Source: Shewanella violacea DSS12
GTDB taxonomy: Bacteria; Pseudomonadota; Gammaproteobacteria; Enterobacterales; Shewanellaceae
Assembly (NCBI RefSeq): GCF_000091325.1
Contig: NC_014012.1
Span: 1,488,001 to 1,552,000, forward strand
Length of the DNA: 64,000 nucleotides
Direction: 5' to 3'
Shown: in pieces, positions 19,189-28,971 of the stretch
Numbering within the stretch: position 1 is the first letter of the stretch
Layout: every line of letters begins with the position of its first letter
The notes under the pieces: model-generated
The model's database searches: none
Seen by the model: only the letters and a program-made list of their open reading frames with translations
Told to the model about the DNA's origin: nothing
Made by a program: the position numbers and the translations under genes

Positions 19189-19704
19189 TTATAACAGCTC
19201 TTCGACAATGCGCTTGAGTAGGTAGGTCTCTCGTTCGATAGACATGCCTTTTTTGGGACTGTTGGCTATGGTGTGCTCGTTGTGTTTAATTGCCTCAAAT
19301 ATGTTGAGCCACACAGGGGTCATGCCATTTTGAATTTCGTGTTCTTCCAGTTTCGTGGCACCGAGTTCGGGGTGAATATTGCATACATAGCAATATGACT
19401 CCATGTGTATTATGTCAAAATCTTCTTTGTACCAAGGTCTGAATTCTTCGTAGATACCAAATTCACCGATAATTTCGATATGTTGAGCGCCTGTCTCTTC
19501 TTCGAGTTCTCTGAGTAGACCCGTTTCGATGGCTTCCCCTGCATCTATTCCCCCACCTGGAATGCTGTAATCATGATAGCGCTCCGTATAAAGCATAAGA
19601 ATGTTTTCACCGTCGAGAATGATGCCGCGGGCGGCTTTTCTATGGAAGGTTTTTCCTTCGAGAGAACTCAGTTTCGGGTGAGTGGTGCTTGTTAAATGGC
19701 GCAT
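19189..19704 (-). CDS. Nudix hydrolase
   Basis: 171-residue Nudix-fold pyrophosphohydrolase. The Nudix box is present as GGGIDAGEAIETGLLRELEEETG, shown by its two ends GGGIDAGE and RELEEETG near residues 50-72, with all metal-binding Glu positions kept (REL..EE.G). Substrate unknown; likely a nucleoside-diphosphate derivative or damaged nucleotide. It ends 39 bp before the next same-strand gene's stop region, so it may be co-transcribed with the trmK-like gene. Confidence 0.88.
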   Translation of the reverse strand: MRHLTSTTHPKLSSLEGKTFHRKAARGIILDGENILMLYTERYHDYSIPGGGIDAGEAIETGLLRELEEETGAQHIEIIGEFGIYEEFRPWYKEDFDIIHMESYCYVCNIHPELGATKLEEHEIQNGMTPVWLNIFEAIKHNEHTIANSPKKGMSIERETYLLKRIVEELL

Positions 19705-19743
19705 AATTTTTCTCTAGATGATCTTAGTATTGTTGGCAAGGGC

Positions 19744-20454
19744 TTAGCCGTGGAGCTTGTGCTGTATGCTTAATTCATTCACTGCTTGGTATTGTGAAAT
19801 GATCTGTTCAATCTCAGCATCGTTTGTTGGTGCATTTTGCTGCATGCGTCGATAGTGGGCTAATGTCTTAGTCAGATAATATCTGTCGTCATCTCTGGAA
19901 AGGTCCCACATCTGTGAGCCAACAAGGGAGACAGGTGTCGAGCTTAGAGTCGATAGATGCATGACTTCATAGAACCGCTTGTTCTCTTTGATTAAGCACT
20001 CATGGACTAAGCCGAGTTTGAGCTTGGATACTTGGCTTCTCACCTTGTAGTTGTGATGTACTGGGCAGAGGATAAACTCCAGTTTTTTGTCGGGATAATC
20101 AGTCAAAATTTTACTGACTAACTCGATAAGCAGATCGCCGCCGATACCGGCTATGATGATCAGGTGTCGCTGGCTATGGCCATATTGTGCAAGGGGGAGC
20201 TTGGCGACGTCGAGATAGTGAACCTGCCATCTGGGCTTAGCTTGTTGAATGTTAGCCGGAGAAAATCTTTGTAACTTAGACTCAAGTGCTAACATCAAGT
20301 CTTCAACCACATCGACAAAGTGGATGGTCTTGGCGGCCCCTCGTTTCAAGAGGCGAGTACCTAATAAGCCATGATCGCAGCAGCAATCCCAGATGTGATC
20401 ATATTCTCCGTCTACCATCTTATCTATCAGGCTTAGGCGTTGGCTTAATTTCAC
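19744..20454 (-). CDS. TrmK-like tRNA (adenine-N1)-methyltransferase
   Basis: 236-residue class I SAM methyltransferase. Motif I is DCCCDHGLLGTRLL near residue 25, and IIAGIGGDLLIELV near residue 100 corresponds to the TrmK active-site segment (normally AGMGG). TrmK methylates A22 of tRNA. Gammaproteobacterial members of this family are less studied, so the tRNA target is carried over from Gram-positive proteins. Confidence 0.8.
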   Translation of the reverse strand: MKLSQRLSLIDKMVDGEYDHIWDCCCDHGLLGTRLLKRGAAKTIHFVDVVEDLMLALESKLQRFSPANIQQAKPRWQVHYLDVAKLPLAQYGHSQRHLIIIAGIGGDLLIELVSKILTDYPDKKLEFILCPVHHNYKVRSQVSKLKLGLVHECLIKENKRFYEVMHLSTLSSTPVSLVGSQMWDLSRDDDRYYLTKTLAHYRRMQQNAPTNDAEIEQIISQYQAVNELSIQHKLHG

Positions 20455-20602
20455 AGAAGGTTCTCGTTGGTACTCAATCGGGGGGATTCTAGCTTCAAAT
20501 ACCGTTTTGTAGAAATGATCCGTGAAGCTTAGACAGGGTTATACATGGGCTGGGAGTGTTAAAGCCTCCATAGAGAAGGCTTTAGCAAGAGTATTTGTTG
20601 CC

Positions 20603-20854
20603 TTAAAGCACCATATTTAGCTCTAACTCAATATCAGTACAACCCTTCTTACAGAAGACACCATAGGTTCCTGTCTGCTGTTTCTCTGTAGGCACTATAA
20701 GCTTGAGAGGCTGATTACAGGTCTCACACAAGACCGTATTGCCTTTGAAGATACGTTTAATCATGTTCTTCTGTGCATTAAATGATTTGGCTGTGGTCTT
20801 ATTAATTGCTGAGAAATCGAGTTTCTGTGTCTTGCCTGGGCTAGTTTCGCTCAT
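20603..20854 (-). CDS. Small zinc-ribbon-like protein of unknown function
   Basis: 83 residues with two cysteine pairs, CETC near residue 43 and CKKGC near residue 68, spaced like a zinc ribbon, after a basic N-terminal half. It looks like a conserved Shewanella-type hypothetical. It could bind nucleic acid, but nothing in the sequence proves this. Confidence 0.65.
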   Translation of the reverse strand: MSETSPGKTQKLDFSAINKTTAKSFNAQKNMIKRIFKGNTVLCETCNQPLKLIVPTEKQQTGTYGVFCKKGCTDIELELNMVL

Positions 20855-21170
20855 TATTCGCCATCTAAGTTAGTCTTCTTTGTTATCTATTGCCGATTAT
20901 ATCTTTGCTGGGGCAAACACTAAAGACTTAATCGTCGGGATAAGGCATCTCTTGTTATTTTTTTATGGGGTGAAGTGAATACGAGGCGAAAAGTTGTAGG
21001 GAGAGCAAGATTTACAGGGCTGGATAACGGGTCTCAAGGGGCAGTGAGCAGCTTGGGGCTTGCTGATAGTGTTTGTTAGAAGTTGAAAATCGGGATACAA
21101 AGTAAGCTTGTGGCTCTCATAAGAAATATCTACAATATCAACCAATATTCGACCAACTCCAGATAACAAG
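20855..21170. other. Intergenic region, no feature seen
   Basis: Divergent promoters for the zinc-ribbon and YbaM-like genes must lie here. No hairpin, repeat or conserved ORF was noticed. Confidence 0.5.
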
Positions 21171-21389
21171 ATGTCTAAGCCAAATAAACCCGGATCAGAG
21201 AAGGTCTCAGTAAACGATACAGAGCTAGAATGCCCTTCTTCTCTGGATAACGCTGCTGAGGACATTAAATTGGCCGTGGATCTTATCTATCTCTTCGAAA
21301 GTCATCAGATAGAAGCGGAAGTCGCGCTATCGGCCATCGAGATAGTCAAAGCCGACCTTATGTCTAAATTAGGTAAAGCTGCAAGTTAA
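21171..21389 (+). CDS. YbaM family protein (DUF2496)
   Basis: 72-residue protein whose central part LDNAAEDIKLAVDLIYLFE aligns with E. coli YbaM (LENAPDDVKLAVDLIVLLE), followed by the matching ALSAIEIVKADL helix. Function unknown. The N-terminus is about 20 residues longer than YbaM. A hairpin follows the stop. Confidence 0.8.
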   Translation: MSKPNKPGSEKVSVNDTELECPSSLDNAAEDIKLAVDLIYLFESHQIEAEVALSAIEIVKADLMSKLGKAAS

Positions 21390-21416
21390 CACACAGACCT
21401 AGGTTTGTGTGTTAGG
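21387..21416 (+). terminator. Probable terminator hairpin
   Basis: TTAACACACA / TGTGTGTTA stem around GACCTAGGTT directly after the YbaM-like stop; the T run is weak. Confidence 0.5.
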
Positions 21417-21435
21417 TCATATTCCTAAGATAGAG

Positions 21436-22107
21436 TTAAACCAGCAGGTGTCCCAGCTTGACTAAAATAACCGTTTCCTGTTTCACGAAGGGATAATGTT
21501 CGCTCAGATGCGGACTGCGTATCCAGGTATTTGCCGGATATGTGCCGTGCTCATCTTCAAACTGTCCCGATAATACCAGTATCTCTTCGCCGCCAAAGTG
21601 ACTATGGGGTTGAAAAACCTCACCAGCAGGCCATTTCACCAGCGCCGTGTGCTGTCCTTCAAAATCATGCAACGACATGACCTCGAGCCCTCCAATACCT
21701 TGATGCCATAGATTTGACTTGGTATCGACGCGCACTTGTTGAGTATCTTGAATATCAAATTGGTTAAGTTTGACAAAAATTGTGCATCCATCGGTGCTAA
21801 AGGGGCTATGGCTGCTGCCTGGCGGATTACGAATGTAAGTCCCGGCCGGGTAGTCGCCATTTTCATCTGAAAAGGTGCCTTGCAACACCAATATCTCTTC
21901 ACCCATTGGGTGACTATGAGCACTGAAATGTGAACCCGGCTGATAAACAACTATGCTGGTGGCATGGCCGCTCTCTTGGTTCTCTCTTGCCAGAGGTTTA
22001 CGGGCAACTCCTTCAAGGGGGCTGGGGATCCAGTCCATATCATTGCTGTCGATAACGACTCGCTGTGAAAAATCCATATTCAGATTTATATTTAGTAAAG
22101 GATTCAT
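21436..22107 (-). CDS. Double ChrR-type cupin protein
   Basis: 223 residues made of two ChrR-like cupin domains, each with the metal-binding pattern HSH..GEEILVLQG and a later tract ending in PPGSSHS or SPHLSEH (first at ~65-110, second at ~165-210). ChrR cupins bind zinc and in anti-sigma factors sense singlet oxygen or peroxides; here no sigma-binding domain is present, so it is more likely a stand-alone enzyme or sensor. It shares a strand with the SDR gene 61 bp upstream and is probably in the same operon. Confidence 0.85.
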   Translation of the reverse strand: MNPLLNINLNMDFSQRVVIDSNDMDWIPSPLEGVARKPLARENQESGHATSIVVYQPGSHFSAHSHPMGEEILVLQGTFSDENGDYPAGTYIRNPPGSSHSPFSTDGCTIFVKLNQFDIQDTQQVRVDTKSNLWHQGIGGLEVMSLHDFEGQHTALVKWPAGEVFQPHSHFGGEEILVLSGQFEDEHGTYPANTWIRSPHLSEHYPFVKQETVILVKLGHLLV

Positions 22108-22168
22108 AATAAGGCCCCTTGTTGATCCCGAAATGCTGATGAATGTTTGCTCTAAACTCTAAACTCGA

Positions 22169-22981
22169 TTAATTACGGCCAGCCATCACGCCACCATCGA
22201 CATCCCAGATGGCACCTGTAACCCAGCTGGATGCATCAGAAAGTAAAAAACTAATGGCATTGGCAACATCTGTTGGTGTGCCTATCCTGCCGATTGGATG
22301 GAATTCATTAAAACCTGCTAAGGCTTCATCCATTTGCTCAGGTGCAATAAAGGACTGATAGATAGGTGTCTTGACCACGGCAGGAGAAACGGCATTGACC
22401 CTGATATTAGCGTCAGCTAGCTCCATGGCCATATGTTGCGTCAAGGCATGTAATCCTGCTTTGGCCATGGAATAGGCTGAAGAGGGCGTCGCTTTTACCG
22501 CTTGCTTTGCCCACATGGATCCTATGTTGACTATGTTGCCACCGTCATTTTTCATCATGTTCTTAACTGCGGCTTGAGATATCATAAAGGTGGCTTTATT
22601 CAGACCCATATAGATTTCATAATCGCTCTCGCTGTGCTCAATGAATGGCTTGGGGTTGAAATAGCCGGCGGCATTGACCAGATAACCTATGTTAGTTGAA
22701 GCTAACTCAATAAAGTCTATGATGCGTTGCACTTGGCCTGTTTGAGACAGATCTGCTTGTAAGCTAGATACCTTGCCAAACTCACTGAGCTCGCCAACGG
22801 CGTTTGCTAACTTAGGCGCATTATTACCCACAATAACCACTTGAATATTAGCCGCTAGTAGCTGTTTGGCTGATTCAAAGCCCATGCCGCTGGAGCCGCC
22901 AATAATAAGCGCTATGCCAGAATGTGAAAAATTCAGATTTGAAGAAAATGAGTTTGAAGAATGAGTCTTTATACCAGTCAT
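22169..22981 (-). CDS. Short-chain dehydrogenase/reductase
   Basis: 270-residue classical SDR: NAD(P) motif [12 protein letters not shown] near residue 30, NAAG near 108, catalytic Ser in NIGSMW and YSMAKAG (Tyr-x3-Lys) near 168, and a C-terminal [10 protein letters not shown]. Substrate unknown. It is divergent from a HxlR regulator, which probably controls it together with the cupin gene; such regulator pairs often respond to aldehydes or quinones. Confidence 0.92.
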   Translation of the reverse strand: MTGIKTHSSNSFSSNLNFSHSGIALIIGGSSGMGFESAKQLLAANIQVVIVGNNAPKLANAVGELSEFGKVSSLQADLSQTGQVQRIIDFIELASTNIGYLVNAAGYFNPKPFIEHSESDYEIYMGLNKATFMISQAAVKNMMKNDGGNIVNIGSMWAKQAVKATPSSAYSMAKAGLHALTQHMAMELADANIRVNAVSPAVVKTPIYQSFIAPEQMDEALAGFNEFHPIGRIGTPTDVANAISFLLSDASSWVTGAIWDVDGGVMAGRN

Positions 22982-23079
22982 AATAAATCCTTGTCGATTA
23001 TTCGTTGATTACTTATTTGGTCGGCGTTTTTAGCCGTTTGATGTGATAATCTTATGGCTCATCGATAGATTATAAAAGT

Positions 23080-23106
23080 AAGTACAATTAGGTTAGCTAG
23101 GTACTT
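23080..23106. promoter_or_regulatory. Candidate HxlR operator
   Basis: AAGTAC at 23080-23085 and its reverse complement GTACTT at 23101-23106, 15 bp apart, with another GTAC at 23111. The repeat sits just ahead of the HxlR gene in the promoter shared with the SDR gene. Confidence 0.45.
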
Positions 23107-23120
23107 TTTGGTACATCTTT

Positions 23121-23471
23121 ATGACTTTAAAAGAAAAAGAAATTTCAAATTTACAGCCCCGAGTCGTTAGCCCCAGTGAAAGCACACGTATGGTCGAAAC
23201 CATAGTTGGCTGTAAATGGTCTCTGACCGTATTCCAACTCTTGGCTCAAGATATCAATCGTCCCGGTGAGATGGTACGCCACGTTGAGGGGTTAACCACT
23301 AAGGTGCTCAATCAATGCCTAAAGCGTAATGTCGAATTCGGGATATTAGCGAAAATTAGCTATCCGGAGATCCCTCCGCGAGTGGAGTATCACGTAACGA
23401 CTTTCGGAAATAAGTTTATGACAATTTTGGATGCGCTTAAGGAGCTTCAACAAGAGATAGAGGCGCAATAA
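23121..23471 (+). CDS. HxlR-family winged-helix regulator
   Basis: 116-residue DNA-binding protein matching HxlR: IVGCKWSLTVFQLLAQ near residue 28, GLTTKVLNQCLKRN (recognition helix) near 58, and YPEIPPRVEYHVTTFG near 85, the typical wing. It is divergent from the SDR gene and likely represses it. HxlR proteins usually sense an electrophile or an aldehyde. Confidence 0.92.
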   Translation: MTLKEKEISNLQPRVVSPSESTRMVETIVGCKWSLTVFQLLAQDINRPGEMVRHVEGLTTKVLNQCLKRNVEFGILAKISYPEIPPRVEYHVTTFGNKFMTILDALKELQQEIEAQ

Positions 23472-23849
23472 TATTTGCACCGTTAAACTGCTGAGTTCAA
23501 ATCGATGAACTTAGCACTGCCACTCTTATATTGCCTATTTTAACCTTCACCATACGCTTAAGTTCACCTGTGGTTAACTTAAGCAGTAGAGTGGAATTCC
23601 CGGATTCATTCGCCTTGGATGAGTCTGCAACCAATACGCTGACGAGCTCACTTTCCTGTACAGCTTTATATAGGCAAGCCTGTATTTGGTGATAGGTATT
23701 CCAGTTATGACTAAGACTTTTAGCTATATCGTTAGTAGGTTTCTACACGACGAATAAAGCGTGACTCGTCTCTCTTTATTACAGCATGCTATTCCGTTAA
23801 GCTCATAGATAGGACCTCAGAAAAATAGTCAGTCAGGGATGCAAGGGAT
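23472..23849. other. Intergenic region with an uninterrupted minus-strand frame
   Basis: The minus strand stays open from about 23742 to a TGA at 23497-23499, encoding a protein-like sequence that includes NWNTYHQIQACLYKAVQES and ends NIRVAVLSSSI. There is no start codon near its 5' end (a TAG precedes it), so it looks like the tail of a decayed gene. I do not recognise the family. Confidence 0.4.
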
Positions 23850-24857
23850 ATGTGTGCAGACAATAAAATCAGCAAATTTCAGGATAAGATAAAGGCGCTG
23901 CAAGATGAAAATATCGAGCTGACAAGGCAGAATATAAGCATCGAGGAGAAGTTAAGCGCAGCTTTAGATGGTACAGGCTTATGTCTCTGGCAGCAGCATA
24001 TTCCCAGCGGGAAACTGACCATCTTTAATCGAGACTGGGGGCACATGCTGGGTTATTCGGAGCAAGAGCTGTCGGCTCATGTAGATAGCTGGAAAGAAAA
24101 ACTTCACCCAGAAGACAGAGATTGGGTACTCGCCGCGTTTGAAGATCATGTATCGGGCAAGACTGAGTCTTATCAAGCTATCTACCGGATGATCCATAAA
24201 GATGGTAGCGTTAGTTGGGTATCAGACAGAGGACGCATCGTCGAATATGATGCTGAATCTAGGCCGGTTCGCATTATGGGGACTCATATCGATATTACCC
24301 AAGAGAAATGCTACGAACTTGATTTAGCCCAGCTAGCTCACTGTGACCCTCTCACTCATCTGCTCAATCGCAAGGCGCTAGAGCAAGCTTTTTATGCTCA
24401 ACAAGTTAGTCAGCCAAGCATTGGCGGTGCACTTTTCTTCATCGATCTCGATGGTTTTAAGCAAATTAACGATAGATATGGTCACCGGCTCGGGGATCTG
24501 GTGTTAATGGACGTGGCACAGACACTTAAGGATAAGGCGGGAGACTTAGCTCAGCTCGCTCGCTTCGGGGGGGATGAGTTCGTGATATTACATACCGACA
24601 TTAATAAAGAGGTGTTGGTGAACTTGGCTAAAAGCATTTTGGATCACTATCGCAGACCCGTTTACATAGATTCCTGTGAAGTTAAATTAGGCTTAAGCAT
24701 AGGTATCAGTTTATTCGATTGTTCAGAGCCCTTTATTGCTATTTGTGAGCATGCAGATAGGGCCATGTATCGAGTGAAGCAGAGGGGCAAACATGATTAT
24801 TCCTTTTGGCAACAGAATGACCCTCTCGCATTTGAACTAACCAAACTGGTTAGTTAA
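23850..24857 (+). CDS. PAS-GGDEF diguanylate cyclase
   Basis: 335-residue cytoplasmic enzyme that makes cyclic di-GMP. It has a short coiled coil at residues 5-35, a PAS_3 domain with PAC (WQQHIPSGKLTIFNRDWG to IMGTHIDITQEK, ~45-155), and a GGDEF domain whose active site reads FGGDEF near residue 245, so catalysis should be intact. An upstream RxxD inhibitory site is not obvious. It has no membrane segment. The sensed signal is unknown. Confidence 0.92.
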   Translation: MCADNKISKFQDKIKALQDENIELTRQNISIEEKLSAALDGTGLCLWQQHIPSGKLTIFNRDWGHMLGYSEQELSAHVDSWKEKLHPEDRDWVLAAFEDHVSGKTESYQAIYRMIHKDGSVSWVSDRGRIVEYDAESRPVRIMGTHIDITQEKCYELDLAQLAHCDPLTHLLNRKALEQAFYAQQVSQPSIGGALFFIDLDGFKQINDRYGHRLGDLVLMDVAQTLKDKAGDLAQLARFGGDEFVILHTDINKEVLVNLAKSILDHYRRPVYIDSCEVKLGLSIGISLFDCSEPFIAICEHADRAMYRVKQRGKHDYSFWQQNDPLAFELTKLVS

Positions 24858-24904
24858 TTCTTGCTCATTTAGCCTTTACCAATAGATTAAGACTTCTTGC
24901 TTAT

Positions 24905-25228
24905 TTAGCTTTTACCAATGCATTGATACTTCTTGGTGACTAAATACACATCACATCTTGAGCCTATCTTATCTCGGCAGCTGATTCGTTCACCGCTGAA
25001 TGGGTCCGCTTTTTTGAAGCCCCAGGCTTTACATCTTTTCGATGCCGTTTTTAGTGCATCTTGTTCATCGAATTGAGATGTTTCGTATTGGTTGTAGGTA
25101 TAGGAGAGCTCTATGATGCCATCGGCTAGGCTACCGCCTGTTGCCTCCATGGTTTTCATGGATGTACATGCCGACATCGTCAGGGCTATGATTGCAATTA
25201 CCAGTGTCTTCTTTAGTTGTTTGTTCAT
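24905..25228 (-). CDS. YecR-like lipoprotein
   Basis: 107 residues with a lipoprotein signal (LTMSAC, lipidated Cys at residue 21). The mature part matches E. coli YecR: GGSLADGIIELSYTYNQYE and AWGFKKADPFSG followed by four conserved cysteines. YecR belongs to the flagellar regulon in E. coli; no flagellar genes are near here, so the role is open. Confidence 0.85.
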   Translation of the reverse strand: MNKQLKKTLVIAIIALTMSACTSMKTMEATGGSLADGIIELSYTYNQYETSQFDEQDALKTASKRCKAWGFKKADPFSGERISCRDKIGSRCDVYLVTKKYQCIGKS

Positions 25229-25440
25229 AAGTTATTGATTACTACCGTTAAGTTGGCTTTTTGACTTGTCTGTTCTTCCTTCTAGCTTTAGGCATCATAG
25301 TCAATGACTTGCTTAAGATCACATTGAAAATAGTAAATGAAGTGTGTTTGTCTAAATATCGTTCAAAAGCCACAAGGCGCACCATCTTAGTTATCATGTG
25401 GGTAACATCTTTAACGCCTTAATGCTCAATTTTAAATAAA

Positions 25441-25470
25441 AAAAATGCAGCCAAGTGGCTGCATTTTTTC
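25441..25470. terminator. Bidirectional terminator hairpin
   Basis: AAAAATGCAGCCA / TGGCTGCATTTTTT stem-loop just downstream of the FadE-type gene (minus strand), with A and T runs on both sides. Confidence 0.85.
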
Positions 25471-25491
25471 GTTATATGGTGAGAACTAGAC

Positions 25492-27729
25492 CTAGTTAGC
25501 TATTTTAAGATCTGCTTTTTCACTAATTAAGTTCATATTAAAATCGAACTCATCGACGCGGATAGCGCGCTCACGCTTGAGGTTGTAACTCTGTAATTGC
25601 TTGTGCTCAGTGGCGTTGATAACTTTAGCAGCAAGGGCATTATCCAGTGTGATAGGGAAGCGAATTCCTGATTTGAATTCACGGCTCTTAAGCCCTTTTT
25701 TGACCTTAGCCAGTAACTCGAGACAATCCAGCTTAGCCAGATAGGCTTGCTCGTTGATGTAGTTACCATCACCGACAACAGGCTTAATCAAGTGAGTCAG
25801 GTTCTTCTTAAACTCGGTATTAAGCTGGGCCTGCTCGGCAAGCTCTCTGACTAAGTTATCATTCACCTTGGGCATCTTAGCCGAGAAGGTCACAGTCAAT
25901 ACACGCATCAACTTACGTGTTGCCGATGATGGGAAGTTCTCCAAGAAGGCAAGCAATGCTTCTTCAGCCTTACACAATGACCAGCGAGTGGCATAGTGAA
26001 AGTAAGGAGCCGCTTGTGCTCTTTGCTCACTAGGCAGTTTCTGCTCGTAATAACGAATCGATGCCATGGCGGCGTAGAGATAGCTCATCACATCGCCTAG
26101 GCGTGCCGATAACATCTCGGCTTGCTTGAGTTTCCCGCCCAGTACCAGTAGCGAGAAGTCGGCATATACAGCCAGTTTAGAAGCCAGCTTGTTGACTGCT
26201 TTCTCGTATGTCGCGACCTCAGGTAGTTTCGAGCTTGAAGAGGCCGTAAATGGCAGTAGGCCTAAACGGAATGCACGCAAACTGTTGTTGACGCTGTAAC
26301 CTAAGGTTTTACGGAATATGCTGTTAAACACCTTATCGGCATTCTTATGATCACTATGAATCGCCTCAACCATGCTCTGCATATGTGGATGACAGCGCAT
26401 CACGCCTTGTCCGAAGATCATCAGGTTACGGGTAAGAATGTTGGCGCCTTCCACTGTGATTGCGATAGGCTGGGCAAAATAAGCCGAGGCTAAAGTATTC
26501 TGTGGACCACGCTGAATGGCTTTACCGGCCTGAATGTCCATGGCTGAGTTGAGTATGTCTCGGCCAAGTTCAGTCATATGATATTTCGCGATTGCAGTAA
26601 CCACTGAAGGCTTAAGGCCGATGCCAAGGCCTTCTGTGGTGAGTACTCGCATGGATTCTTGCAGGTAAGTCTTACCGGCAATGTCTGCCAGTTTCTCTTG
26701 AATACCTTCAAACTTGCCAATGGATAATCCAAATTGCTCACGTACGGCGGCATATTCTGCGGAAGACTTGAATGAGCATTGGCTTACTGCTGCGCCAAGG
26801 GCTGGTAAAGATATACCGCGACCCGCGCCAAGACAGGCCACTAGCATAGACCAACCTCGGCCTATATTAGCCTGGCCACCTATGATGAAATCCATAGGGA
26901 TAAATATGTTTTCGCCACGTGTGGTGCCGTTATAGAAGTTAACGCCCATAGGATCGTGACGGTTGCCCAGTTGCACACCAGGATGAGACTTAGGGATCAG
27001 CGCACAGGTAATGCCAAGGTTTTCCTTGCCACCAAGCAGACCCTTGGGATCTTGAACCTTGAAGGCCAGTCCAAGCACTGTGGCGATAGGGGCTAAGGTG
27101 ATATAGCGCTTATCCCAGGTGATAGAGAGGCCAAGTACCTGCTTTCCTTCGAACTCACCCATGGTCACTATGCCGACATCTGGAATACCACCGGCATCAG
27201 AACCAGCTTCTGGGCTGGTCAGGGCAAAACAAGGAATTTCGAGCCCCTTGGCTAGACGTGGTAGCCAATAGTCTCTTTGATCACTGGTACCATAATGCAT
27301 CAATAGCTCACCAGGACCCAAAGAGTTAGGCACCATAACGGTTACCGCAACTGCTGAGCTCTTGCCCGCTATGGTGGCGACAATCGTTGAGTTAGCGTAG
27401 GGGCTAAATTCGAGTCCGCCGTAGGATTTTGGAATGATCAGTGAGAAGAATTTGTTCTGTTTCAGATAGCTAAGAATGTGATCGGGTATATGTTTATCAC
27501 CCTGAATAGCAAAGTCATCGATCATCTCTATCAGGCTAGTCACAGGACCATCGAGGAAGGCTTGTTCATCGGCGGTTAATTTTGCAACCGGAATATCTCT
27601 TAATGCAGAGAAGTCAGGTTTGCCTTGAAAGATCGATCCTTCTAACCATACATCGCCGGCATCGAGTGCCTCTTGCTCTGTGGTAGAAATGCTCGGCATT
27701 ATTTTTTTTAATTGGGTTCTTAGACTCAT
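25492..27729 (-). CDS. fadE: FadE-type acyl-CoA dehydrogenase
   Basis: 745-residue enzyme for the first step of fatty-acid beta-oxidation. Residues ~60-480 form the acyl-CoA dehydrogenase core (FALTSPEAGSDAGG; REQFGLSIGKFEGIQEKLA), and the C-terminal ~270 residues are the FadE-specific DUF1974 region. E. coli FadE has 814 residues and N-terminal membrane segments; those are absent here, so this is a shorter, probably soluble or peripheral form. Monocistronic, with a hairpin terminator. Confidence 0.9.
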   Translation of the reverse strand: MSLRTQLKKIMPSISTTEQEALDAGDVWLEGSIFQGKPDFSALRDIPVAKLTADEQAFLDGPVTSLIEMIDDFAIQGDKHIPDHILSYLKQNKFFSLIIPKSYGGLEFSPYANSTIVATIAGKSSAVAVTVMVPNSLGPGELLMHYGTSDQRDYWLPRLAKGLEIPCFALTSPEAGSDAGGIPDVGIVTMGEFEGKQVLGLSITWDKRYITLAPIATVLGLAFKVQDPKGLLGGKENLGITCALIPKSHPGVQLGNRHDPMGVNFYNGTTRGENIFIPMDFIIGGQANIGRGWSMLVACLGAGRGISLPALGAAVSQCSFKSSAEYAAVREQFGLSIGKFEGIQEKLADIAGKTYLQESMRVLTTEGLGIGLKPSVVTAIAKYHMTELGRDILNSAMDIQAGKAIQRGPQNTLASAYFAQPIAITVEGANILTRNLMIFGQGVMRCHPHMQSMVEAIHSDHKNADKVFNSIFRKTLGYSVNNSLRAFRLGLLPFTASSSSKLPEVATYEKAVNKLASKLAVYADFSLLVLGGKLKQAEMLSARLGDVMSYLYAAMASIRYYEQKLPSEQRAQAAPYFHYATRWSLCKAEEALLAFLENFPSSATRKLMRVLTVTFSAKMPKVNDNLVRELAEQAQLNTEFKKNLTHLIKPVVGDGNYINEQAYLAKLDCLELLAKVKKGLKSREFKSGIRFPITLDNALAAKVINATEHKQLQSYNLKRERAIRVDEFDFNMNLISEKADLKIAN

Positions 27730-27977
27730 TTTCTTCTCTCATCCGACCAGAAATTCAGATCACATTACTACATAAAATCAGACTTAGATCAATAACTCAA
27801 AACAAGTAATTTAAACGTGTGTTTGAATTGCTCGATTGATATGACATTTATAGTCGACTTTTCATTGGCTTACATGTGTGCGCTGAATGTAAATTATTTC
27901 TATGTAGGTCTAATTTTTACTGAGCAGAATGAGTAAAAGGATTGGTTTGCTTGGTTTTAATGTACCGGTAAGCCATA

Positions 27978-28700
27978 TCACAGATTTTCAATGACATAGA
28001 GTTCAGCATCTTTGATTAAGTTTCGCATCTCTCCATTTAGCTTCATCTGAATGATAATGACATTTACTTTGGGCACCAAGTGTTCATGTTTCTTGTGAAT
28101 GTAATGGTAAAGGTCGAGTACTGCCAATGGTTTATCGATAGGCCTGATATTACTCAGACCAAGCTTTTCTATAATTTTTACCCCATCTAAGGTATTAGTG
28201 AGTGCGACGTCTACATGGCCCGAATTCAGAAATTGCATCATCTGTTCAGTGCTATCAACGTCATGAACATTTATCATATTGAGGGTTATCTTGTTGGTAT
28301 GCTTAACGCCTCTCACTTTAGCAAGTCGATATTTTTTTAAGTCTTCACTGCTATGGATGACAACGTTACTACCTTGTCTGATAAAAGCCATGGTCTCTAA
28401 ATAATAGTAAGGGGTGGGTATGCGTATGGTATTGAGGGTTTCGTCGCCGTAGCTGTATATCCTCATAATCTCACCATCTATGGCACCTGAGTTAGCCATC
28501 TGCTGAGCGCGCTTTCCCGGCATTGGTGCTATGGTGATTTTTATACCCAGTTTATTATAAATCTCGGGGATAATGACTCTGCCAACCTCTTGTTCGACTA
28601 GTTTTTCGATGGACACGAAATGTAATTCTGTTGCTGCGCTGAAGTTTGCGATTATACCTATAAGCATCAATAGAAATGGAATGACTCGAGATGAACTCAT
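27978..28700 (-). CDS. Periplasmic solute-binding protein, family 3-like
   Basis: 240-residue exported protein with a signal peptide (FLLMLIGIIANFSAATE) and a type 2 periplasmic-binding fold (PGKRAQQMANSGAIDGEIMR, LAKVRGVKH, and a hinge strand VDVALTNTLDG). No permease or ATPase genes are adjacent, so it may serve a sensor or be an orphan receptor. Ligand unknown. Confidence 0.8.
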   Translation of the reverse strand: MSSSRVIPFLLMLIGIIANFSAATELHFVSIEKLVEQEVGRVIIPEIYNKLGIKITIAPMPGKRAQQMANSGAIDGEIMRIYSYGDETLNTIRIPTPYYYLETMAFIRQGSNVVIHSSEDLKKYRLAKVRGVKHTNKITLNMINVHDVDSTEQMMQFLNSGHVDVALTNTLDGVKIIEKLGLSNIRPIDKPLAVLDLYHYIHKKHEHLVPKVNVIIIQMKLNGEMRNLIKDAELYVIENL

Positions 28701-28886
28701 TGTATTACTCGGTTGATATATCTTGAGTTAAGTCTGGCAACACTAAGACTTGATTGAGACATTTAATTATTAAGGTGGCCGAATCTAGCCCTAAGTAAAC
28801 TTTAGTCGTGGTTAAAGGTCTTGTCTAAGAGGAGAGATGAGTACTAGGGAGTACACTCGTGAATGAAGTTCTGACCCAGAAATAAA

Positions 28887-28910
28887 AATGAGCAGCCCTT
28901 GCTGCTCATT
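28887..28910 (-). terminator. Terminator of the TonB receptor gene
   Basis: AATGAGCAGC / GCTGCTCATT perfect stem, followed on the minus strand by TTTTTATTT. Confidence 0.85.
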
Positions 28911-28971
28911 TAGTTTATCTAAATTTAATCATTAATTTATATAAGTTTAATCATTAGCTTACTTATTCTGG

